Positions 1 through 7,938 of a DNA stretch of 52,017 nt are shown one piece after another. The position numbers were made by a program, and so were the translations under genes. Position 1 is the stretch's first letter. The number at the start of each line of letters is the position of its first letter. The DNA comes from Bacteroidia bacterium. Its GTDB lineage: Bacteria; Bacteroidota; Bacteroidia; B-17B0; Aurantibacillaceae. Under the pieces are notes generated by a model that saw only the letters and a list, made by a program, of their open reading frames with translations, did not search any database and was not told the DNA's origin. The stretch is taken from the NCBI GenBank assembly GCA_021740825.1, contig JAIOZA010000023.1, forward strand, positions 1 through 52,017. The letters are read 5' to 3'.

Positions 1-1
1 T

Positions 2-154
2 TCAGTTTTAACAAAGCAAAGAGAACGGAGCATTATTTCTCACGCACGGTATATCTATGATTACCCAGGGATGGAACTTGTCACCCGTTCTCTTCACTAT
101 CCTATTATAAATTTAATGAATTACAAACATACGAGGGATAAAGGCATTGTTTGA
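2..154 (+). CDS. C-terminal end of a CDS entering from the left edge
   Basis: An open frame runs from the window edge (codons from position 2) to a TGA at 152-154, giving the last 50 residues of a protein whose start lies outside the window. The visible part has a plausible soluble-protein composition, including SHARYIYDYPGMELVTRS, but I do not recognise the family. The last seven codons lie inside the structured repeat at 132-231, so the repeat supplies the stop codon and the true ancestral C-terminus may have differed. A 10-bp inverted repeat (19-28 with 85-94) falls within the reading frame and could be chance. Confidence 0.45.
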   Translation, partial: SVLTKQRERSIISHARYIYDYPGMELVTRSLHYPIINLMNYKHTRDKGIV

Positions 155-231
155 GCTCTTTTTATTTGTTCCGCAGGACAAATAAAAAAGCGAGTGCCGA
201 AAGCCCGGCCCGCCAGCTGGCGGGCACGCCC
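132..231 (+). repeat. Structured dispersed intergenic element, copy 1
   Basis: A roughly 100-bp non-coding element with two hairpins. One is an A/T-rich stem (about 157-190) around CCGCA. The other is a perfect 18-bp palindrome at 208-225, GCCCGCCAGCTGGCGGGC. Read on the minus strand it has the order GGGCGT, GC hairpin, CGGGCTTTC, T-run, hairpin, A-run, ATCCCT. The same order appears at 12192-12280. The AGGGAT end overlaps the 3' end of the preceding CDS. I know similar sequences as common intergenic repeats in Bacteroidota, but the function is unknown to me. Confidence 0.6.
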
Positions 232-290
232 ATAAAATTGAATAAATAAAGCCACTATTATTCTAATACAACACTATAAATTATAATCTT

Positions 291-298
291 TATCTTTG
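291..298 (+). promoter_or_regulatory. Bacteroidota -7 box (TATCTTTG)
   Basis: TATCTTTG matches the Bacteroidota housekeeping -7 consensus TAnnTTTG. It lies only 5 bases before the GTG at 304, so the transcript would be leaderless or nearly so. No clear -33 TTG is visible at the expected distance. Confidence 0.45.
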
Positions 299-303
299 AA
301 TTA

Positions 304-1320
304 GTGTCATTATCTAATAACATACAATTAATTAAAAAACTTTCAGTTCGAAAACTCATTAATGCTTATAAAGTGTGGATGAGTTATCATGTTTCAAAAG
401 CCAAAAAAAAATCTGTTAGCCTCGGGTTTCCAATCAGTATGGCAATTGAACCAACTACCAGTTGTAATTTACGTTGCCCCGAATGCCCCAGTGGTTTACG
501 TCAGTTTACCAGGCCAATTGGAATGTTAGAACCTACTTTTTTTAAATCAACCATAGATGCTGTTTATAAAGAATTAATTTACTTAACATTTTACTTTCAA
601 GGAGAACCCTATTTAAATCCAAACTTTTTAGAGATGGTTAAATATGCTTCTGAAAAAGGAATATATACTTCCACCTCTACCAATGCACATTATTTAAATG
701 AAGAACAATCTGCAAAAACAGTCGAAAGTAAATTAGATAGATTAATAATATCTATTGATGGCACCACTCAAGAAACTTATGAGCAATATAGAATTGGAGG
801 AAGTTTGCAGAAAGTAATTGATGGCACTAAACATATTATTGCTGCAAAAAAAAGATTAAAAAGTAAAACACCTCACATTGTATTTCAGTTTTTAGTTGTA
901 AAACCAAATGAACATCAATTAAACGACGTTCAGCTATTAGCAAAGAAATTAGGAGTTGATGAAGTCGTTTTTAAAACGGCGCAAGTTTATAATTTTGAAA
1001 ATGGAAATTCATTAATTCCAGATAACATAAAATACAGTCGCTATAAAAAAAACAGTGACGGAACTTATTCTATAAAAAATAAATTACTAAATCAATGTTG
1101 GCGCATGTGGAGCAGTTGCGTTGCAACTTGGGATGGTGTTGTTGTGCCATGCTGCTTTGATAAAGATGCGAAGCATCAATTAGGGGATTTAAAACAGCAA
1201 TCATTTAAAGAGTTATGGAATTCTGAAAAATATCAAAACTTCAGACAGTCAATCTTAAAATCCAGACAAGAAATTGATATTTGCAAAAACTGCAGCGAAG
1301 GAACAAAAGTTTGGGCTTAG
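304..1320 (+). CDS. Radical SAM/SPASM domain protein
   Basis: 338-residue radical SAM enzyme. The [4Fe-4S]-binding motif CNLRCPEC (C54, C58, C61; CxxxCxxC) is followed by a TIM-barrel-like region with FQGEPYLNP and LIISIDG. A C-terminal SPASM-type cysteine cluster is visible: CWRMWSSC, VVPCC and ICKNC at about residues 268-330, which would bind auxiliary iron-sulfur clusters. SPASM enzymes modify peptides, proteins or carbohydrates; the substrate cannot be read from this sequence. No peptide precursor gene is seen beside it. The start is GTG at 304, just after the -7 box; an ATG at 379 (M26) is the alternative. It converges with folC, leaving 20 bases between stops. Confidence 0.85.
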   Translation: MSLSNNIQLIKKLSVRKLINAYKVWMSYHVSKAKKKSVSLGFPISMAIEPTTSCNLRCPECPSGLRQFTRPIGMLEPTFFKSTIDAVYKELIYLTFYFQGEPYLNPNFLEMVKYASEKGIYTSTSTNAHYLNEEQSAKTVESKLDRLIISIDGTTQETYEQYRIGGSLQKVIDGTKHIIAAKKRLKSKTPHIVFQFLVVKPNEHQLNDVQLLAKKLGVDEVVFKTAQVYNFENGNSLIPDNIKYSRYKKNSDGTYSIKNKLLNQCWRMWSSCVATWDGVVVPCCFDKDAKHQLGDLKQQSFKELWNSEKYQNFRQSILKSRQEIDICKNCSEGTKVWA

Positions 1321-1340
1321 CTTTCAGAAAATTATTTATT

Positions 1341-2627
1341 TTATAGAATATCCGCAACCGTAAAAGTACTTCCACCAACAAAAACTAAGTCGTTAACTTT
1401 TGCTTGTTTGATGGCTTTTTTCAAAGCTTCTGGCACTGTTTTAAATGTACTACCATTTAGTCCATTTTTTTTAGCAAGAGTTGCTAATTCATTTTCATCT
1501 AACGCTCTCGGAATAGATGCTTTGCAAAAATAATAGGTGGCATCTTTTGGCAATAATTTTAATATTTTAGAAATGTCTTTATCATTAACAACACCCAAAA
1601 CAAAATGTAGGGTTTTGTATGTATAGCGTTTTAAATTATCTAAAACTTCTTTTATACCATCTTCGTTATGCCCCGTATCAGCAATTACTAAAGGCTTTTG
1701 TTGCAGTATTTGCCATCGCCCATGTAATCCGGTTAATTTTTGAACTTGCGCTAAAGCAATTTTAATATCTGTATCTTCAATGATAAATCCTTTTTGTTTT
1801 AAAATTTCTGTTGCGTTTAAAACACCCATCACATTTTTTATTTGATAGCTGCCTTGTAAATCTAAATTGTATAGATGTGTTGTGTTTGTTTTTTTATGGA
1901 GTAGTGTAGTTGATAAAAACGCTTTGTTGTATGAAGATGAAATAAGTTTGTAATTTTTATCTGCAAATTCAATGGGTGCTTTTAATTGTTTTGCTGTTTC
2001 ATTAAAAACAGATATAACGTCTAATTGTGTTTGACTAATAACTACTGGAATTTTTGTTTTAATAATGCCAGCTTTTTCAGCAGCAATTTTCGGTAATGTA
2101 TCTCCTAATAAATTCATGTGATCATAGCCTATATTTGTAATAAGGCAAGCAACTGGTGTTATAACATTAGTAGAATCTAATCTGCCACCTAAGCCAACTT
2201 CTAAAACAACAACATCTACTTGTTGTTGAGCAAAATAATGAAACGCTAATCCAACTGTCCATTCAAAAAAGGAGGGTTCAATTTTCTCAAAAATAGTTTT
2301 AAAATCTTCTACAAATTTTACAACCTCTGTTTTAGGAATCATTTTTCCATTGATCTTAATCCGCTCTCTAAAATCAACTAAATGCGGCGAGGTATACAAA
2401 CCAGTTTTATAACCTGCTTGTTGCAAAATGGCTGCTAACATGTGCGAGGAAGAACCTTTTCCGTTAGTTCCAGCTACATGTACAAATTTAATTTTCTTTT
2501 CAGGATTCCCTAACTCTTTACAAATAGCAAGTGTATTATTTAAATCTGCCTTATACGCAGCAGCGCCAATGCGCTGATACATGGGAAGCTTTGAAAATAA
2601 ATAATCAAGAGTTTTCGGATAAGTCAT
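1341..2627 (-). CDS. folC: Bifunctional folylpolyglutamate synthase/dihydrofolate synthase
   Basis: 428-residue Mur-ligase-family enzyme that adds glutamate to dihydropteroate and/or tetrahydrofolate using ATP, in cytoplasmic folate biosynthesis. The ATP-binding P-loop GTNGKGS is at residues 53-59. Further family signatures are LYTSPHLVDFRERI, EVGLGGRLDSTN and the Mur-ligase C-terminal region with DTGHNEDG (about 318-325). Length matches bacterial FolC. It is the last gene of a minus-strand cluster, 97 bases after the TonB-like transducer gene. The exbB-exbD-transducer-folC order is one I know from other Bacteroidota, so co-transcription is plausible though the functions are unrelated. Confidence 0.93.
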   Translation of the reverse strand: MTYPKTLDYLFSKLPMYQRIGAAAYKADLNNTLAICKELGNPEKKIKFVHVAGTNGKGSSSHMLAAILQQAGYKTGLYTSPHLVDFRERIKINGKMIPKTEVVKFVEDFKTIFEKIEPSFFEWTVGLAFHYFAQQQVDVVVLEVGLGGRLDSTNVITPVACLITNIGYDHMNLLGDTLPKIAAEKAGIIKTKIPVVISQTQLDVISVFNETAKQLKAPIEFADKNYKLISSSYNKAFLSTTLLHKKTNTTHLYNLDLQGSYQIKNVMGVLNATEILKQKGFIIEDTDIKIALAQVQKLTGLHGRWQILQQKPLVIADTGHNEDGIKEVLDNLKRYTYKTLHFVLGVVNDKDISKILKLLPKDATYYFCKASIPRALDENELATLAKKNGLNGSTFKTVPEALKKAIKQAKVNDLVFVGGSTFTVADIL

Positions 2628-2724
2628 TTAAAAAAATGTTGTTGTTTTGCTATTAGTTTTTAGTTGTAAATTTTAAATGTCAACTTTTCTCAATTAACCA
2701 ACAACTCATTTTCAAACAACTTTT

Positions 2725-3576
2725 TTAAAAACTAAAAATAATAGTTATGGTACCTTTTTGTTCTTCAAATTCTCCACTCACATTAAAAGTTGTTGCCAAG
2801 GCAGCCTGTCTTGCTTTAGCTTTTAACATGGCGCTTTGAGTATTAGTTCCCCTACCGTTAGGGTCTGCTTTAATTACCTTTCCATTTTTATCTACGGTAA
2901 TCTCTACCACAACTTTCCCTTCTTCTTTAGTATCTTTTGATAAAGTTGGCGGTGTCATTACACTTCTACCTGCTAAACTAAAACCGTAACCTCCGTTACC
3001 TGGTCCTTTTCCTGGACCTTTACCAGGGCCGTCTCCTCCTCCATCACCACCACCAGTTCCACCATTACCATTTGTATTTGGATTTCCATCTGGGCGTCCG
3101 TCATTACCAGCATGTCCGCTATTTCCATCTCCACCGCCATTGTTGCCTTTATTTTTATTAAATTTTTCGGCTAACAACTCAGCAGCTGTTTTTACTTTTG
3201 GTTTTACAGGAATAACAACTGTTTGGCTTGTGCTTGTGTTATTAGTTTCAGATTTTGTAATATTTACATCTTCTCCATTATCTGAAGTAACAACATCTTG
3301 TGAACTATTTTCAGTTGTTGGCGGAGTTACTTCTGTACTTTCTACAACTTGAACAGCATCTCCTATGCCATCACTCTCCACATTTCCGGTACCCTCAATT
3401 AAATTACCAATATTAAATTCAATACCCCCGCCACCACCTGGCGCAACTGGAAAAGGAGGATTTGGAGTAACAATCACGTAGAAAATTAAAAATAGTAACA
3501 AGAGTGTAAATATCAATAAGGAAATTCCTAATGATATCATTCTGTTTTTATTTTCTTCGGCTTGCGATAAAATCAT
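2725..3576 (-). CDS. TonB-like energy transducer
   Basis: 283 residues with the three-part layout of TonB: a short cytoplasmic N-terminus, one membrane helix (about 14-37), a long periplasmic linker, and a C-terminal TonB-like domain (about 215-283, from KVVVEITVDKNGKVIKA). The linker is Thr/Ser/Glu-rich, then a Gly/Asn/Asp-rich stretch of low complexity (about 145-200). In the family the C-terminal domain contacts TonB boxes of outer-membrane receptors and transmits proton-motive force. It starts 2 bases after the exbD stop, which argues for translation from one mRNA. The short, glycine-linker form is typical of Bacteroidota, so assignment to TonB rather than a TolA-like protein is by context. 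Confidence 0.8.
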   Translation of the reverse strand: MILSQAEENKNRMISLGISLLIFTLLLLFLIFYVIVTPNPPFPVAPGGGGGIEFNIGNLIEGTGNVESDGIGDAVQVVESTEVTPPTTENSSQDVVTSDNGEDVNITKSETNNTSTSQTVVIPVKPKVKTAAELLAEKFNKNKGNNGGGDGNSGHAGNDGRPDGNPNTNGNGGTGGGDGGGDGPGKGPGKGPGNGGYGFSLAGRSVMTPPTLSKDTKEEGKVVVEITVDKNGKVIKADPNGRGTNTQSAMLKAKARQAALATTFNVSGEFEEQKGTITIIFSF

Positions 3577-3578
3577 GA

Positions 3579-3989
3579 CTATTTTCCGTTTGATGGTTTA
3601 GTTGCCCAAACCATTTTACATTTTAGTTTATCAACCACAATCATTACATCAACAGCATCTTGTATACTCAAATCTTTATCCATCTGCAATACAACTGTTG
3701 GCTCCGGATTACCATTAATTTCAGCTATTAAAACAGATTCCAATACGGAGTAATCCACTTCTTTTCCTTCCACAAAATAATGACGCGTATTGGAAACATC
3801 TAAATGAATAGGCTTTTTATTATTCTCTACGGGCTTTGTAGGCTTGGAGCTTGGTAAGTTTACCTTGATCGCATTTGGACTTACCATTGTTGATAGTATC
3901 AAGAAAAATAACAACAAGAAAAACATAATGTCGTTTAATGACTCCGTGCTTACCTCAGCGTCTCTATGTGCTTTTTTGCGTAATCCCAT
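3579..3989 (-). CDS. exbD: ExbD/TolR-family biopolymer transport protein
   Basis: 136 residues. A short cytoplasmic N-terminus containing AEVSTESLNDIMFFLLLFF leads into one membrane helix (about 20-36). This segment carries the membrane aspartate (LNDIMFF) that takes part in proton conduction in ExbD/TolR. The remainder is a periplasmic domain (about 45-136). With ExbB it forms the proton-driven motor for the TonB-like transducer. It sits 63 bases downstream of exbB and 2 bases before the transducer gene, on the same strand. Confidence 0.9.
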   Translation of the reverse strand: MGLRKKAHRDAEVSTESLNDIMFFLLLFFLILSTMVSPNAIKVNLPSSKPTKPVENNKKPIHLDVSNTRHYFVEGKEVDYSVLESVLIAEINGNPEPTVVLQMDKDLSIQDAVDVMIVVDKLKCKMVWATKPSNGK

Positions 3990-4052
3990 GATTATTTAAG
4001 AGTTAAGATTTAGTGATTTAAGAATTCTAACTTCTAAAATCTGACTTTTAAT

Positions 4053-4784
4053 TTATTTCGATGGTTCGTTTAACATATCCAAAAACGCAATTTGAGTTTC
4101 CTCCATGCGGTGAGACAATTTATCGATACGCGCATTTAAAATATGATACCCAATAAATGCAATAACACCCACTACCAAACCTCCACCAGAGGTAATCATT
4201 TTTTGATATAAACCTGAGGAAATCACTTCAATTTCAACAGTTTTAGCAATTGATATATCATAAAATATTTTAATAACGCCAATGATTGTTCCAATAAAAC
4301 CAAACATAGGTGCAATACGGCCCGTAATATTTAAAATACTCATGTTTTTTTCTAAACGAGATAATTCTGATGAACCAGCTTTATCCATGGCCTCTCTAAT
4401 TTCTTGCATACTTTGCCCAATACGAGAAATACCTTGCTCTAACATAATTGCTTCAGGTGTATTAACACTTTTACACATACTGCGGGCATTTGCTAAATTG
4501 CCGTTATTTATCATGTCCTTAATACTAGCTAATAAGGTGGCATTTTTTTTAGAAGCTTTAGTAATAGTAAGAAAGCGTTCAACCATTACGTATATTGACA
4601 TAAGCAATAAAATGGCTAAAGGAATCATGATAACTCCACCTCTAGCCACCATGCTAAATAACGACATTTCGTTTGGAGGAAGCTCAGTAGCTGTTTGTAT
4701 ACCTGTTACTGCTGGTTGAATAATTCCAGAATCTGCAACTGCAGCCGCAACCGTATTGGTTATTTGAAGAATGAATGACATCAT
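4053..4784 (-). CDS. exbB: MotA/TolQ/ExbB proton channel family protein
   Basis: 243-residue inner-membrane protein. A membrane helix at about 50-70 (GGVIMIPLAILLLMSIYVMV) is followed by a cytoplasmic helical region and two further helices (about 155-175 and 200-220). The family core is recognisable: GRIAPMFGFIGTIIGVI and SGGGLVVGVIAFIGYHIL. ExbB pentamers surround ExbD and form the channel that powers TonB. It is the first gene of the exbB-exbD-transducer-folC cluster. Two adjacent ATGs start the ORF; the second cannot be excluded. The 210 bases upstream hold several inverted repeats (4856-4964). Confidence 0.9.
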   Translation of the reverse strand: MMSFILQITNTVAAAVADSGIIQPAVTGIQTATELPPNEMSLFSMVARGGVIMIPLAILLLMSIYVMVERFLTITKASKKNATLLASIKDMINNGNLANARSMCKSVNTPEAIMLEQGISRIGQSMQEIREAMDKAGSSELSRLEKNMSILNITGRIAPMFGFIGTIIGVIKIFYDISIAKTVEIEVISSGLYQKMITSGGGLVVGVIAFIGYHILNARIDKLSHRMEETQIAFLDMLNEPSK

Positions 4785-4855
4785 ATAGCTTATTTTTTAA
4801 TTACACGAAGTTACCTTAGAAAAACGCGAGTAAATTAAATCATAAGCGATGTTTT

Positions 4856-4964
4856 AAACAGATTTGTGTTAGTATAACATCTGTTTTTATAAAAAGTGAC
4901 GGTTAACTATAAAATTGCCCTTATATAATTTTATAGACCTATTGTAAAATAAGGTTCACTTTTT
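4856..4964. other. Nested inverted repeats between the lipoprotein gene and exbB
   Basis: Three perfect inverted repeats stack in about 110 bases. They are AAACAGAT 4856-4863 with ATCTGTTT 4879-4886; AAAAAGTGA 4891-4899 with TCACTTTTT 4956-4964; and, inside the latter, CTATAAAATT 4907-4916 with AATTTTATAG 4927-4936. No ORF is present. It could hold the terminator of the lipoprotein gene or the leader of exbB. I cannot match it to a known RNA family. Confidence 0.4.
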
Positions 4965-4994
4965 TAGAAATAAATGCCTTGGGGCATAATAAAA

Positions 4995-5540
4995 TTATTT
5001 ATGATAATATGATATCCGACCACTTGGTGTTGTGTTAGGTGTCCACATTTGACAAATTAGGGTGGTTGCATTTAGTGTAATAATATAACCACTGCCAAAT
5101 TGGTTAGTACCACCGGATCCATTCAAAAAGAGCATATTATCAATACCATTACTAAGTTTAAGAACATACCAAGACCCTGCTGGTGATGTCAAAGAATAAT
5201 AATTAGCATTATACTCCAAATAGCCCTGTGTTGTAAGAGGATGTATACTTGATTTTAATACCATGTGCGTGCCAGAATACATAGTATTTGTAGTTACAGC
5301 TCCATTAGCATCAATCTGAGATATTGGTGTGTACGTTATAGATTTAATTCCATTATTCCAAATTTGAGTTTCATCCCAAATCCAATCGCCTACCAATGCA
5401 GATTCAGTAGCCGTCATGGTTGAAGTTGGAGTGGGTGTTGCCGGTGAAGGTGTTGCCGGTGAAGGAGTTGGTGAATTTTGATTACAACTTGATAACACAA
5501 TTACAAAGCAAGCTATTGCTGATAGGATAAGTTTTTTCAT
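4995..5540 (-). CDS. Putative lipoprotein of unknown function
   Basis: 181 residues. The N-terminus is a lipoprotein signal: KK, a hydrophobic core, then the lipobox VLSSC with Cys19 as the lipidation site. A Pro/Thr/Ser linker follows (about 24-41) containing two copies of PSPAT, encoded by a perfect 15-bp tandem duplication at 5434-5463. The mature domain (about 45-181) begins with LVGDWIWDETQIW and is probably beta-rich, resembling lipocalin-like lipoproteins of Bacteroidota, but I cannot name a family. It has a well-formed promoter at 5564-5594 and is divergent from an XRE regulator gene that may control it (inference). Confidence 0.65.
   Translation of the reverse strand: MKKLILSAIACFVIVLSSCNQNSPTPSPATPSPATPTPTSTMTATESALVGDWIWDETQIWNNGIKSITYTPISQIDANGAVTTNTMYSGTHMVLKSSIHPLTTQGYLEYNANYYSLTSPAGSWYVLKLSNGIDNMLFLNGSGGTNQFGSGYIITLNATTLICQMWTPNTTPSGRISYYHK
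5434..5463. repeat. 15-bp tandem duplication in the lipoprotein linker
   Basis: GGTGTTGCCGGTGAA occurs twice, back to back and identical, encoding the repeated Pro-rich linker segment. It is a likely length-variable site. Confidence 0.7.
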
Positions 5541-5563
5541 GGTTTAATTTTTTGTTGTTTAAT

Positions 5564-5594
5564 CAAAAGTATTAAATTGATAGCATATATGCAA
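5564..5594 (-). promoter_or_regulatory. Bacteroidota promoter for the lipoprotein gene
   Basis: On the minus strand TTG (5594-5592) is followed after 20 bases by TACTTTTG (5571-5564), matching the -33 TTG / -7 TAnnTTTG pattern with normal spacing. The -7 box ends 23 bases before the ATG at 5540. Its -33 end lies about 10 bases from the proposed start of the divergent regulator gene. Confidence 0.55.
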
Positions 5595-5603
5595 TCAATC
5601 GTA

Positions 5604-5864
5604 ATGAATATTATTAGGAATTTGGCTTTTGTGATAAATCTCAAAAACAAGAAGCTGATTTTAAGCTTTGGCAAGCATATAAGAAAATTGAGGGAGGAAC
5701 GAGATTACTCCATGAGGTACCTTGCTGACCTTGCAGATGTAAATTACACACAAATTTCTAAAATTGAGACGGGTAAAATTAATACAACTATTTCTACGGC
5801 TTATGCCATTGCAAAAGCACTTGATATAACTCTTGAGCAGTTATTTAAGTTTGAAATAAAATAA
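5604..5864 (+). CDS. XRE-family helix-turn-helix regulator
   Basis: A small Cro/CI-type DNA-binding protein. From the ATG at 5604 it has 86 residues. The frame is open further upstream to a TTG at 5577 and an ATG at 5589, but those starts would run into the promoter of the divergent lipoprotein gene. The HTH_3 domain covers most of the protein: GKHIRKLREERDYSMRYLAD, then VNYTQISKIETGKIN as the recognition helix region, then TISTAYAIAKALDITLEQLF. There is no sensor domain. Divergent arrangement with 63 bases between starts suggests control of the lipoprotein gene and/or itself (inference). Confidence 0.8.
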   Translation: MNIIRNLAFVINLKNKKLILSFGKHIRKLREERDYSMRYLADLADVNYTQISKIETGKINTTISTAYAIAKALDITLEQLFKFEIK

Positions 5865-5975
5865 GTTGAGTGAACACATTACAATTCATTTTAAACTAAT
5901 TTATTTAACATTTGTTTTATAAAGTGTAAATACTAAAATGCATAAAATGACGCTTTTAGAATTGATAAAATAACT

Positions 5976-5983
5976 TATCTTTG
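5976..5983 (+). promoter_or_regulatory. -7 box (TATCTTTG) of dxs
   Basis: TATCTTTG matches TAnnTTTG and ends 5 bases before the dxs ATG at 5989, as with the radical SAM gene. A -33 TTG at the expected distance is not clear. Confidence 0.45.
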
Positions 5984-5988
5984 TTAAA

Positions 5989-7938
5989 ATGGAAATTATT
6001 AAAGGTTCGGGAGTAATACCCGGTGAATTGTTGGCAAAGGTTAATTGCCCTGCCGACTTAAAAAAATTAAAAGAGGAGGAACTTGAGCAATTTTGCGCCG
6101 AGTTGCGACAATTCATTATTGATATTGTGTCTGTAAAAGGTGGGCATTTTGGGGCCTCGTTAGGTGTTGTTGAACTTACTGCAGCATTGCATTATGTATT
6201 TAATACCCCACACGATCAGTTGGTTTGGGATGTTGGTCACCAAGCATACGGCCATAAAATTATTACTGGTCGCCGTGATATTTTTCATACAAACCGAGTT
6301 TACAAAGGCATTAGCGGTTTTCCAAAACGTTCAGAAAGCGAATATGATACTTTTGGCGTTGGCCACTCTTCCACATCTATTGGTGGCGCATTAGGTATGG
6401 CGGTAGCAAGTCAGTATTTAGGATTAAAAGATAAACAACACATAGCCGTAATTGGAGATGGTTCAATGACTGCCGGTCAGGCATTTGAGGCCTTAAATCA
6501 TGCAGGTATTTCTAATAGTAATTTATTAGTTGTGTTAAATGATAATTGCATGAGTATTGACCCAAATGTTGGTGCCTTGCGCGATTATTTAACCGACATT
6601 ACCACTTCTCATACCTACAATAAAACAAAGGATAAAGTTTGGGAATTGTTAGGTAAGATTAGCAAATTTGGGCCAAACGCTCAAGAAATTGCAAGTAAAT
6701 TAGAAAATGCTGTAAAAACATCTTTACTAAAGCAAAGTAATTTATTTGAATCGTTAAAGTTCCGCTATTTTGGTCCAATTGATGGACATGATGTGGTTCG
6801 TTTAACAAAAATATTAGCCGATTTAAAAGATATTCCTGGACCAAAAATTTTACATGTACTTACCAAAAAAGGTAAAGGTTATAAATTTTCGGAAGAGGGT
6901 AACGAAACGGTTTGGCATTCGCCAGGATTATTTAATAAAGATACTGGAGAAATTATTAAAGTTGTTCCTAAAGATCCTCAACCACCAAAGTATCAAGATG
7001 TGTTTGGGCACACCATTGTTGAATTAGCTGAACAGAATAAAAAAATAATGGGTATTACTCCAGCTATGCCATCTGGCTGCTCTTTAAACATTATGATGAA
7101 AGCTATGCCCGACCGAGCTTTTGATGTTGGCATTGCAGAACAGCACGCAGTTACATTTAGTGCAGGTTTAGCAACACAAGGCATGGTTCCGTTTTGTAAT
7201 ATTTATTCCTCATTTATGCAACGCGCTTATGATCAAGTAGTGCATGATGTAGCGTTGCAAAATTTAAAAGTAGTGTTTTGTTTAGATAGAGGAGGAATTG
7301 CTGGAGCTGATGGACCAACGCATCATGGCGCATTTGATATCGCTTATTTCCGTTGCATTCCTAATATGATTGTGAGCGCTCCAATGAATGAAGAGGAATT
7401 GCGCAACCTCATGTACACCGCACAATTAGAGGAAGTTGCTGCTCCATTTAGCATCCGCTATCCGCGTGGAAATGGGGTAATGGTAAACTGGAAAACGCCC
7501 TTCAAAAAGCTAGAAATTGGAAAAGGTCGTAAGCTAAAAGACGGAAAAGAAGTAGCAATTTTATCCTTAGGTCACCCAGGAAATTTTGCAACAAAAGCCA
7601 TTGAAAAGTTAGAAGCTGAAGGCATTTTTGCTGCTCACTATGATTTACGTTTCGCAAAGCCATTAGATGAAGGTATGTTGCACGAAGTATTTGCGCAATT
7701 CAAGAAAATAATTACTGTAGAAGATGGTACAATTGTAGGTGGTGTTGGTAGTGCTATTTTGGAATTTATGGCAGAAAATAATTACAGCGCTCAAGTAAAA
7801 CGTTTAGGTATTCCCGATAAATTTATTGAACACGGAGAACCAAGTGAATTATACCAAGAATGTGGTTTTTCTGCTGAACAAATTTATAGCGAAGTAGTAC
7901 AATTATTAAAAGATAAAAAATCAACCAAGATTGCGTAA
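5989..7938 (+). CDS. dxs: 1-deoxy-D-xylulose-5-phosphate synthase
   Basis: 649-residue thiamine-diphosphate enzyme that condenses pyruvate with glyceraldehyde 3-phosphate, the first step of the MEP isoprenoid pathway. The ThDP motif begins at G156-D157-G158 (GDGSMTAGQAFEALNHAG) and ends with N184-D185-N186. VWDVGHQAYGHKI lies in the N-terminal part. The catalytic glutamate of the family is E384 in GIAEQHAVTFSAG, and GADGPTHHGAFDIAY follows in the transketolase pyrimidine domain. A transketolase C-terminal domain finishes the protein. Length and all domains are normal. The stop codon lies within the first copy of a 19-bp direct repeat (7931-7949). Confidence 0.96.
   Translation: MEIIKGSGVIPGELLAKVNCPADLKKLKEEELEQFCAELRQFIIDIVSVKGGHFGASLGVVELTAALHYVFNTPHDQLVWDVGHQAYGHKIITGRRDIFHTNRVYKGISGFPKRSESEYDTFGVGHSSTSIGGALGMAVASQYLGLKDKQHIAVIGDGSMTAGQAFEALNHAGISNSNLLVVLNDNCMSIDPNVGALRDYLTDITTSHTYNKTKDKVWELLGKISKFGPNAQEIASKLENAVKTSLLKQSNLFESLKFRYFGPIDGHDVVRLTKILADLKDIPGPKILHVLTKKGKGYKFSEEGNETVWHSPGLFNKDTGEIIKVVPKDPQPPKYQDVFGHTIVELAEQNKKIMGITPAMPSGCSLNIMMKAMPDRAFDVGIAEQHAVTFSAGLATQGMVPFCNIYSSFMQRAYDQVVHDVALQNLKVVFCLDRGGIAGADGPTHHGAFDIAYFRCIPNMIVSAPMNEEELRNLMYTAQLEEVAAPFSIRYPRGNGVMVNWKTPFKKLEIGKGRKLKDGKEVAILSLGHPGNFATKAIEKLEAEGIFAAHYDLRFAKPLDEGMLHEVFAQFKKIITVEDGTIVGGVGSAILEFMAENNYSAQVKRLGIPDKFIEHGEPSELYQECGFSAEQIYSEVVQLLKDKKSTKIA

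Noticed and set aside
19..94. 10-bp inverted repeat (AAGAGAACGG / CCGTTCTCTT) as a riboswitch or small RNA
   Set aside because: The sequence between is an open reading frame with protein-like composition continuing to a stop at 152-154, so a CDS tail explains it better.
3140..3352. Plus-strand ORF opposite the TonB-like transducer gene
   Set aside because: It is the mirror of a low-complexity coding region with no start context or recognisable product. The same applies to other opposite-strand ORFs in the protease genes (for example 33855-34061 and 35027-35330).
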